From: Larus michahellis | Lineage: Eukaryota; Chordata; Aves; Charadriiformes; Laridae | Reading direction: 5' to 3' | Assembly (NCBI RefSeq): GCF_964199755.1 | Contig: NC_133901.1 | Coordinates: 11,733,556-11,797,555 of the forward strand | DNA: 64,000 nucleotides | Notes under the pieces: model-generated | The model's input: only the letters and a program-made list of their open reading frames with translations | Told to the model about the DNA's origin: nothing | Databases searched by the model: none | Made by a program: the position numbers and the translations under genes | Part shown: positions 41,406 to 53,395 of the stretch, in pieces | How the letters are laid out: the number at the start of each line of letters is the position of its first letter | How positions within the stretch are numbered: position 1 is the stretch's first letter

Positions 41406-42858
41406 TGCCGGCGGGCGGAGGGGTGCTGCGCGTTTTGCTGTTGCATCCGGCAGGGGGGCAGGTGCGGGTGTGGTTGCGGCAGGCGGGTGGGCGTGTGGGG
41501 CTGCGGGGCGCGTGGGAGGCTTGTGGAGGTTTTTTGGGCTGTTGTAGGCTTTTGCCGGCAGGCGGGGGGGTGTTGAGTGTTTTGGTGTTGCGAGTGGGTG
41601 TTGCGGCAGGCGGGCGGGTTTGTGGGGCTGCGGGCCGTGTGGCAGGGGTGTGGAGGTTTTCTGGAGTGTTGCGCGTGGCATGTTGGGTGCTGTAGGCTTT
41701 TGGCGGCGGGCAGAGGGGTGTTGAGCGTTTTGGTGTTGCGGGTGGGGGGTTGTGTCGGGGGGGCAGGTGCGCGTGTGGTTGTGGCAGGCGGGTGGGTGTG
41801 TGGGGCTGCAGGGCACGTGGGAGGCTTGTGGAGGTTTTTTGGGCTGTTGTAGGCTTTTGCCGGCAGGCGGGGGGGTGTTGAGTGTTTTGGTGTTGCGAGT
41901 GGGGTGTTGCGGCAGGCGGGTGGGTGTGTGGGGCTGGAGGGCGCGGGGCGTGTGGGAGTGGTGTGTAAGTATTTTGGGGGGCTGTGTTGGGGCAGGTGCG
42001 GGTGTAGTTGCGGCAGGCGGGCGGGTGTGTGGGGCTGCGGGCCGTGTGGCAGGGGTGTGGAGGTTTTCTGGAGTGTTGCGCGTGGCATGTTGGGTGCTGT
42101 AGGCTTTTGGCGGCGGGCGGAGGGGTGTTGAGCGTTTTGGTGTTGCGGGTGGGGGGTTGTGTCGGGGGGGCAGGTGCGCGTGTGGTTGCGGCAGGCGGGT
42201 GGGTGTGTGGGGCTGCAGGGCACGTGGGAGGCTTGTGGAGGTTTTTTGGGTTGTTGGGTGCTGTAGGCTTTTGCCGGCAGGCGGGGGGGCGTTGAGTGTT
42301 TTGGTGTTGCGAGTGGGGTGTTGCGGCAGGCGGGTGGGTGTGCGGGGCTGCGGGGCGTGTAGCAGGGGTGTGGAGGTCTTTTGGGGTGTTGGGTGCTGTA
42401 TGATTTTGGCGTCGGGCGGAGCGTCTGGCGAGCGTTGTGGTGTTGCGAGTGGGGTATTGTGGCAGGCGTCGGGGCAGGTGCGCGTGTTGTTGCGGGAAGA
42501 GGGAGGGTGTGTGGGGCTGTAGGGCGTGTGCGGTGCGTGAGTGTGGTGTAAGTACTTAGTGGTGTTGTGTGTGGGGTGTTGTGTTGTGTGAGGTGCGTGT
42601 GTTGTTGGGTGAGGCGTGTGTGTGTGTGTGTGTGTGTAGGGCAGGGTGCGTGTGGTGAGGGGTGTGTATTTTTTGCGGGGTGTTGCGTGTGGGGTGTTGT
42701 TTTGTGTGAGGTGTGTTGTGGGTAGGTGCGTGTGTTGTGCGTGTGTTTGTGTGTGTGTGTGTGGTGTGAGGCGTTGTTGTGGGCGTGGGGGTGTGTGTGA
42801 GTGCGGGAGGGCGGTGTGGGCGGTGGGTGTGGAGAGGGCTGTTGTGGGGCAGAGGGGT
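41406..42858. repeat. 5S spacer, 1574-bp-period class (M-L fusion)
   Basis: gttgcatccggc head and the 305-bp fusion as after 14875. The distal part has gaagaggg and shorter GT tracts (period 4 bp less), matching the spacer after 29732, so its right end comes from a different unit. Confidence 0.86.
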
Positions 42859-42979
42859 GCCTACGGCCATACCACCCTGAGAACGCCCGATCTCGTCTGA
42901 TCTCGGAAGCTAAGCAGGGTCGGGCCCGGTTAGTACTTGGATGGGAGACCGCCCGGGAATACCGGGTGCTGTAGGCTTT
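42859..42979 (+). rRNA. RNA5S: 5S ribosomal RNA gene, copy 34
   Basis: +96C; partner of 31001 at offset 11,858. Confidence 0.96.
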
Positions 42980-43900
42980 TGCCGGCGGGCGGAGGGGTGC
43001 TGCGCGTTTTGCTGTTGCGTCCGGCAGGGGGGCAGGTGCGGGTGTGGTTGCGGCAGGCGGGCGGGTGTGTGGGGCTGCGGGCCGTGTGGCAGGGGTGTGG
43101 GGGTTTTCTGGAGTGTTGCGCGTGGCATGTTGGGTGCTGTAGGCTTTTGGCGGCGGGCGGAGGGGTGTTGAGCGTTTTGGTGTTGCGGGTGGGGGGTTGT
43201 GTCGGGGGGGCAGGTGCGCGTGTGGTTGCGGCAGGCGGGTGGGTGTGTGGGGCTGCAGGGCACGTGGGAGGCTTGTGGAGGTTTTTTGGGTTGTTGGGTG
43301 CTGTAGGCTTTTGCCGGCAGGCGGGGGGGCGTTGAGTGTTTTGGTGTTGCGAGTGGGGTGTTGCGGCAGGCGGGTGGGTGTGCGGGGCTGCGGGGCGTGT
43401 AGCAGGGGTGTGGAGGTCTTTTGGGGTGTTGGGTGCTGTATGATTTTGGCGTCGGGCGGAGCGTCTGGCGAGCGTTGTGGTGTTGCGAGTGGGGTATTGT
43501 GGCAGGCGTCGGGGCAGGTGCGCGTGTTGTTGCGGGAGGAGGGAGGGTGTGTGGGGCTGTAGGGCGTGTGCGGTGCGTGAGTGTGGTGTAAGTACTTAGT
43601 GGTGTTGTGTGTGGGGTGTTGTGTTGTGTGAGGTGCGTGTGTTGTTGGGTGAGGCGTGTGTGTGTGTGTGTGTGTGTAGGGCAGGGTGCGTGTGGTGAGG
43701 GGTGTGTATTTTTTGCGGGGTGTTGCGTGTGGGGTGTTGTTTTGTGTGAGGTGTGTTGTGGGTAGGTGCGTGTGTTGTGCGTGTGTTTGTGTGTGTGTGT
43801 GTGTGGTGTGAGGCGTTGTTGTGGGCGTGGGGGTGTGTGTGAGTGCGGGAGGGCGGTGTGGGCGGTGGGTGTGGAGAGGGCTGTTGTGGGGCAGAGGGGT
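42980..43900. repeat. 5S spacer, class S
   Basis: Class S; differs from the other +96C spacers by gtgggggttttctgg, a marker otherwise tied to class L units with +104T. Confidence 0.9.
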
Positions 43901-44021
43901 GCCTACGGCCATACCACCCTGAGAATGCCCGATCTCGTCTGATCTCGGAAGCTAAGCAGGGTCGGGCCCGGTTAGTACTTGGATGGGAGACCGCCTGGGA
44001 ATATCGGGTGCTGTAGGCTTT
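43901..44021 (+). rRNA. RNA5S: 5S ribosomal RNA gene, copy 35
   Basis: +26T and +104T, as at 32043. Confidence 0.95.
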
Positions 44022-45478
44022 TGCCGGCGGGCGGAGGGGTGCTGCGCGTTTTGCTGTTGCATCCGGCAGGGGGGCAGGTGCGGGTGTGGTTGCGGCAGGC
44101 GGGTGGGCGTGTGGGGCTGCGGGGCGCGTGGGAGGCTTGTGGAGGTTTTTTGGGCTGTTGTAGGCTTTTGCCGGCAGGCGGGGGGGTGTTGAGTGTTTTG
44201 GTGTTGCGAGTGGGTGTTGCGGCAGGCGGGCGGGTTTGTGGGGCTGCGGGCCGTGTGGCAGGGGTGTGGAGGTTTTCTGGAGTGTTGCGCGTGGCATGTT
44301 GGGTGCTGTAGGCTTTTGGCGGCGGGCAGAGGGGTGTTGAGCGTTTTGGTGTTGCGGGTGGGGGGTTGTGTCGGGGGGGCAGGTGCGCGTGTGGTTGTGG
44401 CAGGCGGGTGGGTGTGTGGGGCTGCAGGGCACGTGGGAGGCTTGTGGAGGTTTTTTGGGCTGTTGTAGGCTTTTGCCGGCAGGCGGGGGGGTGTTGAGTG
44501 TTTTGGTGTTGCGAGTGGGGTGTTGCGGCAGGCGGGTGGGTGTGTGGGGCTGGAGGGCGCGGGGCGTGTGGGAGTGGTGTGTAAGTATTTTGGGGGGCTG
44601 TGTTGGGGCAGGTGCGGGTGTAGTTGCGGCAGGCGGGCGGGTGTGTGGGGCTGCGGGCCGTGTGGCAGGGGTGTGGAGGTTTTCTGGAGTGTTGCGCGTG
44701 GCATGTTGGGTGCTGTAGGCTTTTGGCGGCGGGCGGAGGGGTGTTGAGCGTTTTGGTGTTGCGGGTGGGGGGTTGTGTCGGGGGGGCAGGTGCGCGTGTG
44801 GTTGCGGCAGGCGGGTGGGTGTGTGGGGCTGCAGGGCACGTGGGAGGCTTGTGGAGGTTTTTTGGGTTGTTGGGTGCTGTAGGCTTTTGCCGGCAGGCGG
44901 GGGGGCGTTGAGTGTTTTGGTGTTGCGAGTGGGGTGTTGCGGCAGGCGGGTGGGTGTGCGGGGCTGCGGGGCGTGTAGCAGGGGTGTGGAGGTCTTTTGG
45001 GGTGTTGGGTGCTGTATGATTTTGGCGTCGGGCGGAGCGTCTGGCGAGCGTTGTGGTGTTGCGAGTGGGGTATTGTGGCAGGCGTCGGGGCAGGTGCGCG
45101 TGTTGTTGCGGGAGGAGGGAGGGTGTGTGGGGCTGTAGGGCGTGTGCGGTGCGTGAGTGTGGTGTAAGTACTTAGTGGTGTTGTGTGTGGGGTGTTGTGT
45201 TGTGTGAGGTGCGTGTGTTGTTGGGTGAGGCGTGTGTGTGTGTGTGTGTGTGTGTAGGGCAGGGTGCGTGTGGTGAGGGGTGTGTATTTTTTGCGGGGTG
45301 TTGCGTGTGGGGTGTTGTTTTGTGTGAGGTGTGTTGTGGGTAGGTGCGTGTGTTGTGCGTGTGTTTGTGTGTGTGTGTGTGTGGTGTGAGGCGTTGTTGT
45401 GGGCGTGGGGGTGTGTGTGAGTGCGGGAGGGCGGTGTGGGCGGTGGGTGTGGAGAGGGCTGTTGTGGGGCAGAGGGGT
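44022..45478. repeat. 5S spacer, 1578-bp-period class (M-L fusion)
   Basis: gttgcatccggc head, gagtgggtg and gtggttgtggcagg; copy of the spacer after 32043. Confidence 0.87.
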
Positions 45479-45599
45479 GCCTACGGCCATACCACCCTGA
45501 GAACGCCCGATCTCGTCTGATCTCGGAAGCTAAGCAGGGTCGGGCCCGGTTAGTACTTGGATGGGAGAGCGCCTGGGAATACCGGGTGCTGTAGGCTTT
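45479..45599 (+). rRNA. RNA5S: 5S ribosomal RNA gene, copy 36 (recombinant)
   Basis: Carries +91G (45569) like 33621, preceded by units matching those before 33621 (offset 11,858). From 45611 on, the spacer matches that after 34890 (offset 10,589) down to private changes. The 1269-bp unit between these two points in the other block is missing here. A crossover between 45570 and 45610, in the gene 3' end or first bases of spacer, explains it. Confidence 0.95.
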
Positions 45600-46522
45600 T
45601 GCCGGCGGGCGGAGGGGTGCTGCGCGTTTTGCTGTTGCGTCCGGCAGGGGGGCAGGTGCGGGTGTGTTTGCGGCAGGCGGGCGGGTGTGTGGGGCTGCGG
45701 GCCGTGTGGCAGGGGTGTGGAGGTTTTCTGGAGTGTTGCGCGTGGCATGTTGGGTGCTGTAGGCTTTTGGCGGCGGGCGGAGGGGTGTTGAGCGTTTTGG
45801 TGTTGCGGGTGGGGGGTTGTGTCGGGGGGGCAGGTGCGCGTGTGGTTGCGGCAGGCGGGTGGGTGTGTGGGGCTGCAGGGCACGTGGGAGGCTTGTGGAG
45901 GTTTTTTGGGTTGTTGGGTGCTGTAGGCTTTTGCCGGCAGGCGGGGGGGCGTTGAGTGTTTTGGTGTTGCGAGTGGGGTGTTGCGGCAGGCGGGTGGGTG
46001 TGCGGGGCTGCGGGGCATGTAGCAGGGGTGTGGAGGTCTTTTGGGGTGTTGGGTGCTGTATGATTTTGGCGTCGGGCGGAGCGTCTGGCGAGCGTTGTGG
46101 TGTTGCGAGTGGGGTATTGTGGCAGGCGTCGGGGCAGGTGCGCGTGTTGTTGCGGGAGGAGGGAGGGTGTGTGGGGCTGTAGGGCGTGTGCGGTGCGTGA
46201 GGGTGGTGTAAGTACTTAGTGGTGTTGTGTGTGGGGTGTTGTGTTGTGTGAGGTGCGTGTGTTGTTGGGTGAGGCGTGTGTGTGTGTGTGTGTGTGTGTA
46301 GGGCAGGGTGCGTGTGGTGAGGGGTGTGTATTTTTTGCGGGGTGTTGCGTGTGGGGTGTTGTTTTGTGTGAGGTGTGTTGTGGGTAGGTGCGTGTGTTGT
46401 GCGTGTGTTTGTGTGTGTGTGTGTGTGGTGTGAGGCGTTGTTGTGGGCGTGGGGGTGTGTGTGAGTGCGGGAGGGCGGTGTGGGCGGTGGGTGTGGAGAG
46501 GGCTGTTGTGGGGCAGAGGGGT
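45600..46522. repeat. 5S spacer, class S
   Basis: gggcgga at +133 (not the gggcaga that follows 33621), gtgtgtttgcggcagg, and ggggcatgtagcagg shared only with the spacer after 34890. Confidence 0.9.
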
Positions 46523-46643
46523 GCCTACGGCCATACCACCCTGAGAACGCCTGATCTCGTCTGATCTCGGAAGCTAAGCAGGGTCGGGCCCGGTTAGTAC
46601 TTGGATGGGAGACCGCCTGGGAATATCGGGTGCTGTAGGCTTT
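46523..46643 (+). rRNA. RNA5S: 5S ribosomal RNA gene, copy 37
   Basis: +30T and +104T; partner of 35934 and 16453. Confidence 0.95.
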
Positions 46644-48392
46644 TGCCGGCGGGCGGAGGGGTGCTGCGCGTTTTGCTGTTGCATCCGGCAGGGGGGCAGG
46701 TGCGGGTGTGGTTGCGGCAGGCGGGTGGGCGTGTGGGGCTGCGGGGCGCGTGGGAGGCTTGTGGAGGTTTTTTGGGCTGTTGTAGGCTTTTGCCGGCAGG
46801 TGGGGGGGTGTTGAGTGTTTTGGTGTTGCGAGTGGGTGTTGCGGCAGGCGGGCGGGTTTGTGGGGCTGCGGGCCGTGTGGCAGGGGTGTGGAGGTTTTCT
46901 GGAGTGTTGCGCGTGGCATGTTGGGTGCTGTAGGCTTTTGGCGGCGGGCAGAGGGGTGTTGAGCGTTTTGGTGTTGCGGGTGGGGGGTTGTGTCGGGGGG
47001 GCAGGTGCGCGTGTGGTTGCGGCAGGCGGGTGGGTGTGTGGGGCTGCAGGGCACGTGGGAGGCTTGTGGAGGTTTTTTGGGCTGTTGTAGGCTTTTGCCG
47101 GCAGGCGGGGGGGTGTTGAGTGTTTTGGTGTTGCGAGTGGGGTGTTGCGGCAGGCGGGTGGGTGTGTGGGGCTGGAGGGCGCGGGGCGTGTGGGAGTGGT
47201 GTGTAAGTATTTTGGGGGGCTGTGTTGGGGCAGGTGCGGGTGTAGTTGCGGCAGGCGGGCGGGTGTGTGGGGCTGCGGGCCGTGTGGCAGGGGTGTGGAG
47301 GTTTTCTGGAGTGTTACGCGTGGCATGTTGGGTGCTGTAGGCTTTTGCCGGCGGGCGGAGGGGTGCTGCGCGTTTTGCTGTTGCGTCCGGCAGGGGGGCA
47401 GGTGCGGGTGTGGTTGCGGCAGGCGGGTGGACGTGTGGGGCTGCGGGGCGCGTGGGAGGCTTGTGGAGGTTTTTTGGGCTGTTGTAGGCTTTTGCCGGCA
47501 GGCGGGGGGGTGTTGAGTGTTTTGGTGTTGCGAGTGGGGTGTTGCGGCAGGCGGGTGGGTTTGTGGGGCTCCGGGCCGTGTGGCAGGGGTGTGGAGGTTT
47601 TCTGGAGTGTTGCGCGTGGCACGTTGGGTGCTGTAGGCTTTTGGCGGCGGGCGGAGGGGTGTTGAGCGTTTTGGTGTTGCGGGTGGGGGGTTGTGTCGGG
47701 GGGGCAGGTGCGCGTGTGGTTGCGGCAGGCGGGTGGGTGTGTGGGGCTGCAGGGCACGTGGGAGGCTTGTGGAGGTTTTTTGGGTTGTTGGGTGCTGTAG
47801 GCTTTTGCCGGCAGGCGGGGGGGCGTTGAGTGTTTTGGTGTTGCGAGTGGGGTGTTGCGGCAGGCGGGTGGGTGTGCGGGGCTGCGGGGCGTGTAGCAGG
47901 GGTGTGGAGGTCTTTTGGGGTGTTGGGTGCTGTATGATTTTGGCGTCGGGCGGAGCGTCTGGCGAGCGTTGTGGTGTTGCGAGTGGGGTATTGTGGCAGG
48001 CGTCGGGGCAGGTGCGCGTGTTGTTGCGGGAGGAGGGAGGGTGTGTGGGGCTGTAGGGCGTGTGCGGTGCGTGAGTGTGGTGTAAGTACTTAGTGGTGTT
48101 GTGTGTGGGGTGTTGTGTTGTGTGAGGTGCGTGTGTTGTTGGGTGAGGCGTGTGTGTGTGTGTGTGTGTGTAGGGCAGGGTGCGTGTGGTGAGGGGTGTG
48201 TATTTTTTGCGGGGTGTTGCGTGTGGGGTGTTGTTTTGTGTGAAGTGTGTTGTGGGTAGGTGCGTGTGTTGTGCGTGTGTTTGTGTGTGTGTGTGTGGTG
48301 TGAGGCGTTGTTGTGGGCGTGGGGGTGTGTGTGAGTGCGGGAGGGCGGTGTGGGCGGTGGGTGTGGAGAGGGCTGTTGTGGGGCAGAGGGGT
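46644..48392. repeat. 5S spacer, 1870-bp-period class (M-L-M fusion)
   Basis: Seam tail copy at 47330-47346 preceded by gtgttacgcg; copy of the spacer after 35934. Confidence 0.87.
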
Positions 48393-48513
48393 GCCTATGG
48401 CCATACCACTCTGAGAACGCCCGATCTCGTCTGATCTCGGAAGCTAAGCAGGGTCGGGCCCGGTTAGTACTTGGATGGGAGACCGCCTGGGAATAGCGGG
48501 TGCTGTAGGCTTT
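48393..48513 (+). rRNA. RNA5S: 5S ribosomal RNA gene, copy 38
   Basis: +6T, +18T and +104G: two wobble changes (helices I and II) and a helix V mismatch. Tied with 9081 and 24571 as a copy with two or more altered pairs; a candidate for reduced function, though the promoter boxes are consensus. Confidence 0.93.
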
Positions 48514-49663
48514 TGCCGGCGGGCGGAGGGGTGCTGCGCGTTTTGCTGTTGCGTCCGGCAGGGGGGCAGGTGCGGGTGTGGTTGCGGCAGGCGGGTGGGT
48601 GTGTGGGGCTGCAGGGCACGTGGGAGGCTTGTGGAGGTTTTTTGGGCTGTTGTAGGCTTTTGCCGGCAGGCGGGGGGGTGTTGAGTGTTTTGGTGTTGCG
48701 AGTGGGGTGTTGCGGCAGGCGGGTGGGTGTGTGGGGCTGGAGGGCGCGGGGCGTGTGGGAGTGGTGTGTAAGTATTTTGGGGGGCTGTGTTGGGGCAGGT
48801 GCGGGTGTAGTTGCGGCAGGCGGGCGGGTGTGTGGGGCTGCGGGCCGTGTGGCAGGGGTGTGGAGGTTTTCTGGAGTGTTGCGCGTGGCATGTTGGGTGC
48901 TGTAGGCTTTTGGCGGCGGGCGGAGGGGTGTTGAGCGTTTTGGTGTTGCGGGTGGGGGGTTGTGTCGGGGGGGCAGGTGCGCGTGTGGTTGCGGCAGGCG
49001 GGTGGGTGTGTGGGGCTGCAGGGCACGTGGGAGGCTTGTGGAGGTTTTTTGGGTTGTTGGGTGCTGTAGGCTTTTGCCGGCAGGCGGGGGGGCGTTGAGT
49101 GTTTTGGTGTTGCGAGTGGGGTGTTGCGGCAGGCGGGTGGGTGTGCGGGGCTGCGGGGCGTGTAGCAGGGGTGTGGAGGTCTTTTGGGGTGTTGGGTGCT
49201 GTATGATTTTGGCGTCGGGCGGAGCGTCTGGCGAGCGTTGTGGTGTTGCGAGTGGGGTATTGTGGCAGGCGTCGGGGCAGGTGCGCGTGTTGTTGCGGGA
49301 GGAGGGAGGGTGTGTGGGGCTGTAGGGCGTGTGCGGTGCGTGAGGGTGGTGTAAGTACTTAGTGGTGTTGTGTGTGGGGTGTTGTGTTGTGTGAGGTGCG
49401 TGTGTTGTTGGGTGAGGCGTGTGTGTGTGTGTGTGTGTGTGTAGGGCAGGGTGCGTGTGGTGAGGGGTGTGTATTTTTTGCGGGGTGTTGCGTGTGGGGT
49501 GTTGTTTTGTGTGAGGTGTGTTGTGGGTAGGTGCGTGTGTTGTGCGTGTGTTTGTGTGTGTGTGTGTGGTGTGAGGCGTTGTTGTGGGCGTGGGGGTGTG
49601 TGTGAGTGCGGGAGGGCGGTGTGGGCGGTGGGTGTGGAGAGGGCTGTTGTGGGGCAGAGGGGT
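48514..49663. repeat. 5S spacer, class L
   Basis: gtgagggtgg as after 37804 but gcgttgttg instead of gcattgttg in the distal part. Confidence 0.9.
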
Positions 49664-49784
49664 GCCTACGGCCATACCACCCTGAGAACACCCGATCTCA
49701 TCTGATCTCGGAAGCTAAGCAGGGTCGGGCCCGGTTAGTACTTGGATGGGAGACCGCCTGGGAATACCGGGTGCTGTAGGCTTT
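49664..49784 (+). rRNA. RNA5S: 5S ribosomal RNA gene, copy 39
   Basis: +27A and +37A; partner of 39075 (offset 10,589). Confidence 0.95.
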
Positions 49785-50831
49785 TGCCGGCGGGCGGAGG
49801 GGTGCTGCGCGTTTTGCTGTAGCGTCCGGCAGGGGGGCAGGTGCGGGTGTGTTTGCGGCAGGCGGGTGGACGTGTGGGGCTGCCGGGCGCGTGGGAGGCT
49901 TGTGGAGGTTTTTTGGGCTGTTGTAGGCTTTTGCCGGCAGGCGGGGGGGTGTTGAGTGTTTTGGTGTTGCGAGTGGGGTGTTGCGGCAGGCGGGTGGGTT
50001 TGTGGGGCTGCGGGCCGTGTGGCAGGGGTGTGGAGGTTTTCTGGAGTGTTGCGCGTGGCATGTTGGGTGCTGTAGGCTTTTGGCGGCGGGCGGAGGGGTG
50101 TTGAGCGTTTTGGTGTTGCGGGTGGGGGGTTGTGTCGGGGGGGCAGGTGCGCGTGTGGTTGCGGCAGGCGGGTGGGTGTGTGGGGCTGCAGGGCACGTGG
50201 GAGGCTTGTGGAGGTTTTTTGGGTTGTTGGGTGCTGTAGGCTTTTGCCGGCAGGCGGGGGGGCGTTGAGTGTTTTGGTGTTGCGAGTGGGGTGTTGCGGC
50301 AGGCGGGTGGGTGTGCGGGGCTGCGGGGCGTGTAGCAGGGGTGTGGAGGTCTTTTGGGGTGTTGGGTGCTGTATGATTTTGGCGTCGGGCGGAGCGTCTG
50401 GCGAGCGTTGTGGTGTTGCGAGTGGGGTATTGTGGCAGGCGTCGGGGCAGGTGCGCGTGTTGTTGCGGGAGGAGGGAGGGTGTGTGGGGCTGTAGGGCGT
50501 GTGCGGTGCGTGAGTGTGGTGTAAGTACTTAGTGGTGTTGTGTGTGGGGTGTTGTGTTGTGTGAGGTGCGTGTGTTGTTGGGTGAGGCGTGTGTGTGTGT
50601 GTGTGCGTGTAGGGCAGGGTGCGTGTGGTGAGGGGTGTGTATTTTTTGCGGGGTGTTGCGTGTGGGGTGTTGTTTTGTGTGAAGTGTGTTGTGGGTAGGT
50701 GCGTGTGTTGTGCGTGTGTTTGTGTGTGTGTGTGTGGTGTGAGGCGTTGTTGTGGGCGTGGGGGTGTGTGTGAGTGCGGGAGGGCGGTGTGGGCGGTGGG
50801 TGTGGAGAGGGCTGTTGTGGGGCAGAGGGGT
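49785..50831. repeat. 5S spacer, class M
   Basis: gctgtagcgtcc, gtggacg, gcgt-interrupted GT tract and gtgaagtg: the full 4104 type, unlike its positional partner after 39075. Confidence 0.9.
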
Positions 50832-50952
50832 GCCTACGGCCATACCACCCTGAGAACGCCCGATCTCGTCTGATCTCGGAAGCTAAGCAGGGTCGGGCCC
50901 GGTTAGTACTTGGATGGGAGACCGCCTGGGAATATCGGGTGCTGTAGGCTTT
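50832..50952 (+). rRNA. RNA5S: 5S ribosomal RNA gene, copy 40
   Basis: +104T. A single unit stands here where the blocks at 5272 and 20762 have three. Confidence 0.96.
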
Positions 50953-52104
50953 TGCCGGCGGGCGGAGGGGTGCTGCGCGTTTTGCTGTTGCGTCCGGCAG
51001 GGGGGCAGGTGCGGGTGTGGTTGCGGCAGGCGGGTGGGTGTGTGGGGCTGCAGGGCACGTGGGAGGCTTGTGGAGGTTTTTTGGGCTGTTGTAGGCTTTT
51101 GCCGGCAGGCGGGGGGGTGTTGAGTGTTTTGGTGTTGCGAGTGGGGTGTTGCGGCAGGCGGGTGGGTGTGTGGGGCTGGAGGGCGCGGGGCGTGTGGGAG
51201 TGGTGTGTAAGTATTTTGGGGGGCTGTGTTGGGGCAGGTGCGGGTGTAGTTGCGGCAGGCGGGCGGGTGTGTGGGGCTGCGGGCCGTGTGGCAGGGGTGT
51301 GGGGGTTTTCTGGAGTGTTGCGCGTGGCATGTTGGGTGCTGTAGGCTTTTGGCGGCGGGCGGAGGGGTGTTGAGCGTTTTGGTGTTGCGGGTGGGGGGTT
51401 GTGTCGGGGGGGCAGGTGCGCGTGTGGTTGCGGCAGGCGGGTGGGTGTGTGGGGCTGCAGGGCACGTGGGAGGCTTGTGGAGGTTTTTTGGGTTGTTGGG
51501 TGCTGTAGGCTTTTGCCGGCAGGCGGGGGGGCGTTGAGTGTTTTGGTGTTGCGAGTGGGGTGTTGCGGCAGGCGGGTGGGTGTGCGGGGCTGCGGGGCGT
51601 GTAGCAGGGGTGTGGAGGTCTTTTGGGGTGTTGGGTGCTGTATGATTTTGGCGTCGGGCGGAGCGTCTGGCGAGCGTTGTGGTGTTGCGAGTGGGGTATT
51701 GTGGCAGGCGTCGGGGCAGGTGCGCGTGTTGTTGCGGGAGGAGGGAGGGTGTGTGGGGCTGTAGGGCGTGTGCGGTGCGTGAGGGTGGTGTAAGTACTTA
51801 GTGGTGTTGTGTGTGGGGTGTTGTGTTGTGTGAGGTGCGTGTGTTGTTGGGTGAGGCGTGTGTGTGTGTGTGTGTGTGTGTAGGGCAGGGTGCGTGTGGT
51901 GAGGGGTGTGTATTTTTTGCGGGGTGTTGCGTGTGGGGTGTTGTTTTGTGTGAGGTGTGTTGTGGGTAGGTGCGTGTGTTGTGCGTGTGTTTGTGTGTGT
52001 GTGTGTGTGGTGTGAGGCGTTGTTGTGGGCGTGGGGGTGTGTGTGAGTGCGGGAGGGCGGTGTGGGCGGTGGGTGTGGAGAGGGCTGTTGTGGGGCAGAG
52101 GGGT
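50953..52104. repeat. 5S spacer, class L (1273-bp period)
   Basis: gtgggggttttctgg as in the copy-5 type; both GT tracts are long and uninterrupted, giving the longest class L period in the window. Confidence 0.9.
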
Positions 52105-52225
52105 GCCTACGGCCATACCACCCTGAGAACGCCCGATCTCGTCTGATCTCGGAAGCTAAGCAGGGTCGGGCCCGGTTAGTACTTGGATGGGAGACCGCCT
52201 GGGAATACCGGGTGCTGTAGGCTTT
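52105..52225 (+). rRNA. RNA5S: 5S ribosomal RNA gene, copy 41 (array consensus)
   Basis: Exact consensus. Positional partner of 24571 (offset 27,534) but without its three variants, so the gene part was replaced or the duplicated segment starts inside or after it. Confidence 0.97.
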
Positions 52226-53274
52226 TGCCGGCGGGCAGAGGGGTGCTGCGCGTTTTGCTGTTGCGTCCGGCAGGGGGGCAGGTGCGGGTGTGTTTGCGGC
52301 AGGCGGGTGGACGTGTGGGGCTGCCGGGCGCGTGGGAGGCTTGTGGAGGTTTTTTGGGCTGTTGTAGGCTTTTGCCGGCAGGCGGGGGGGTGTTGAGTGT
52401 TTTGGTGTTGCGAGTGGGGTGTTGCGGCAGGCGGGTGGGTTTGTGGGGCTGCGGGCCGTGTGGCAGGGGTGTGGAGGTTTTCTGGAGTGTTGCGCGTGGC
52501 ATGTTGGGTGCTGTAGGCTTTTGGCGGCGGGCGGAGGGGTGTTGAGCGTTTTGGTGTTGCGGGTGGGGGGTTGTGTCGGGGGGGCAGGTGCGCGTGTGGT
52601 TGCGGCAGGCGGGTGGGTGTGTGGGGCTGCAGGGCACGTGGGAGGCTTGTGGAGGTTTTTTGGGTTGTTGGGTGCTGTAGGCTTTTGCCGGCAGGCGGGG
52701 GGGCGTTGAGTGTTTTGGTGTTGCGAGTGGGGTGTTGCGGCAGGCGGGTGGGTGTGCGGGGCTGCGGGGCGTGTAGCAGGGGTGTGGAGGTCTTTTGGGG
52801 TGTTGGGTGCTGTATGATTTTGGCGTCGGGCGGAGCGTCTGGCGAGCGTTGTGGTGTTGCGAGTGGGGTATTGTGGCAGGCGTCGGGGCAGGTGCGCGTG
52901 TTGTTGCGGGAGGAGGGAGGGTGTGTGGGGCTGTAGGGCGTGTGCGGTGCGTGAGTGTGGTGTAAGTACTTAGTGGTGTTGTGTGTGGGGTGTTGTGTTG
53001 TGTGAGGTGCGTGTGTTGTTGGGTGAGGCGTGTGTGTGTGTGTGTGCGTGTAGGGCAGGGTGCGTGTGGTGAGGGGTGTGTATTTTTTGCGGGGTGTTGC
53101 GTGTGGGGTGTTGTTTTGTGTGAGGTGTGTTGTGGGTAGGTGCGTGTGTTGTGCGTGTGTTTGTGTGTGTGTGTGTGTGGTGTGAGGCGTTGTTGTGGGC
53201 GTGGGGGTGTGTGTGAGTGCGGGAGGGCGGTGTGGGCGGTGGGTGTGGAGAGGGCTGTTGTGGGGCAGAGGGGT
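52226..53274. repeat. 5S spacer, class M
   Basis: gggcaga at +133 followed by the gtggacg class M head and a gcgt-interrupted GT tract; the junction of the two types lies within the first 60 bp. Confidence 0.9.
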
Positions 53275-53395
53275 GCCTACGGCCATACCACCCTGAGAAT
53301 GCCCGATCTCGTCTGATCTCGGAAGCTAAGCAGGGTCGGGCCCGGTTAGTACTTGGATGGGAGACCGCCTGGGAATACCGGGTGCTGTAGGCTTT
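53275..53395 (+). rRNA. RNA5S: 5S ribosomal RNA gene, copy 42
   Basis: +26T; partner of 25741. Confidence 0.96.

Larger units (their letters stand above)
45611..50700. repeat. Higher-order repeat block C, second copy
   Basis: Copy of 35022-40100 including the private ggggcatgtagcagg change. Its left edge is placed within the gene at 45479 by the switch of markers. Confidence 0.87.
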
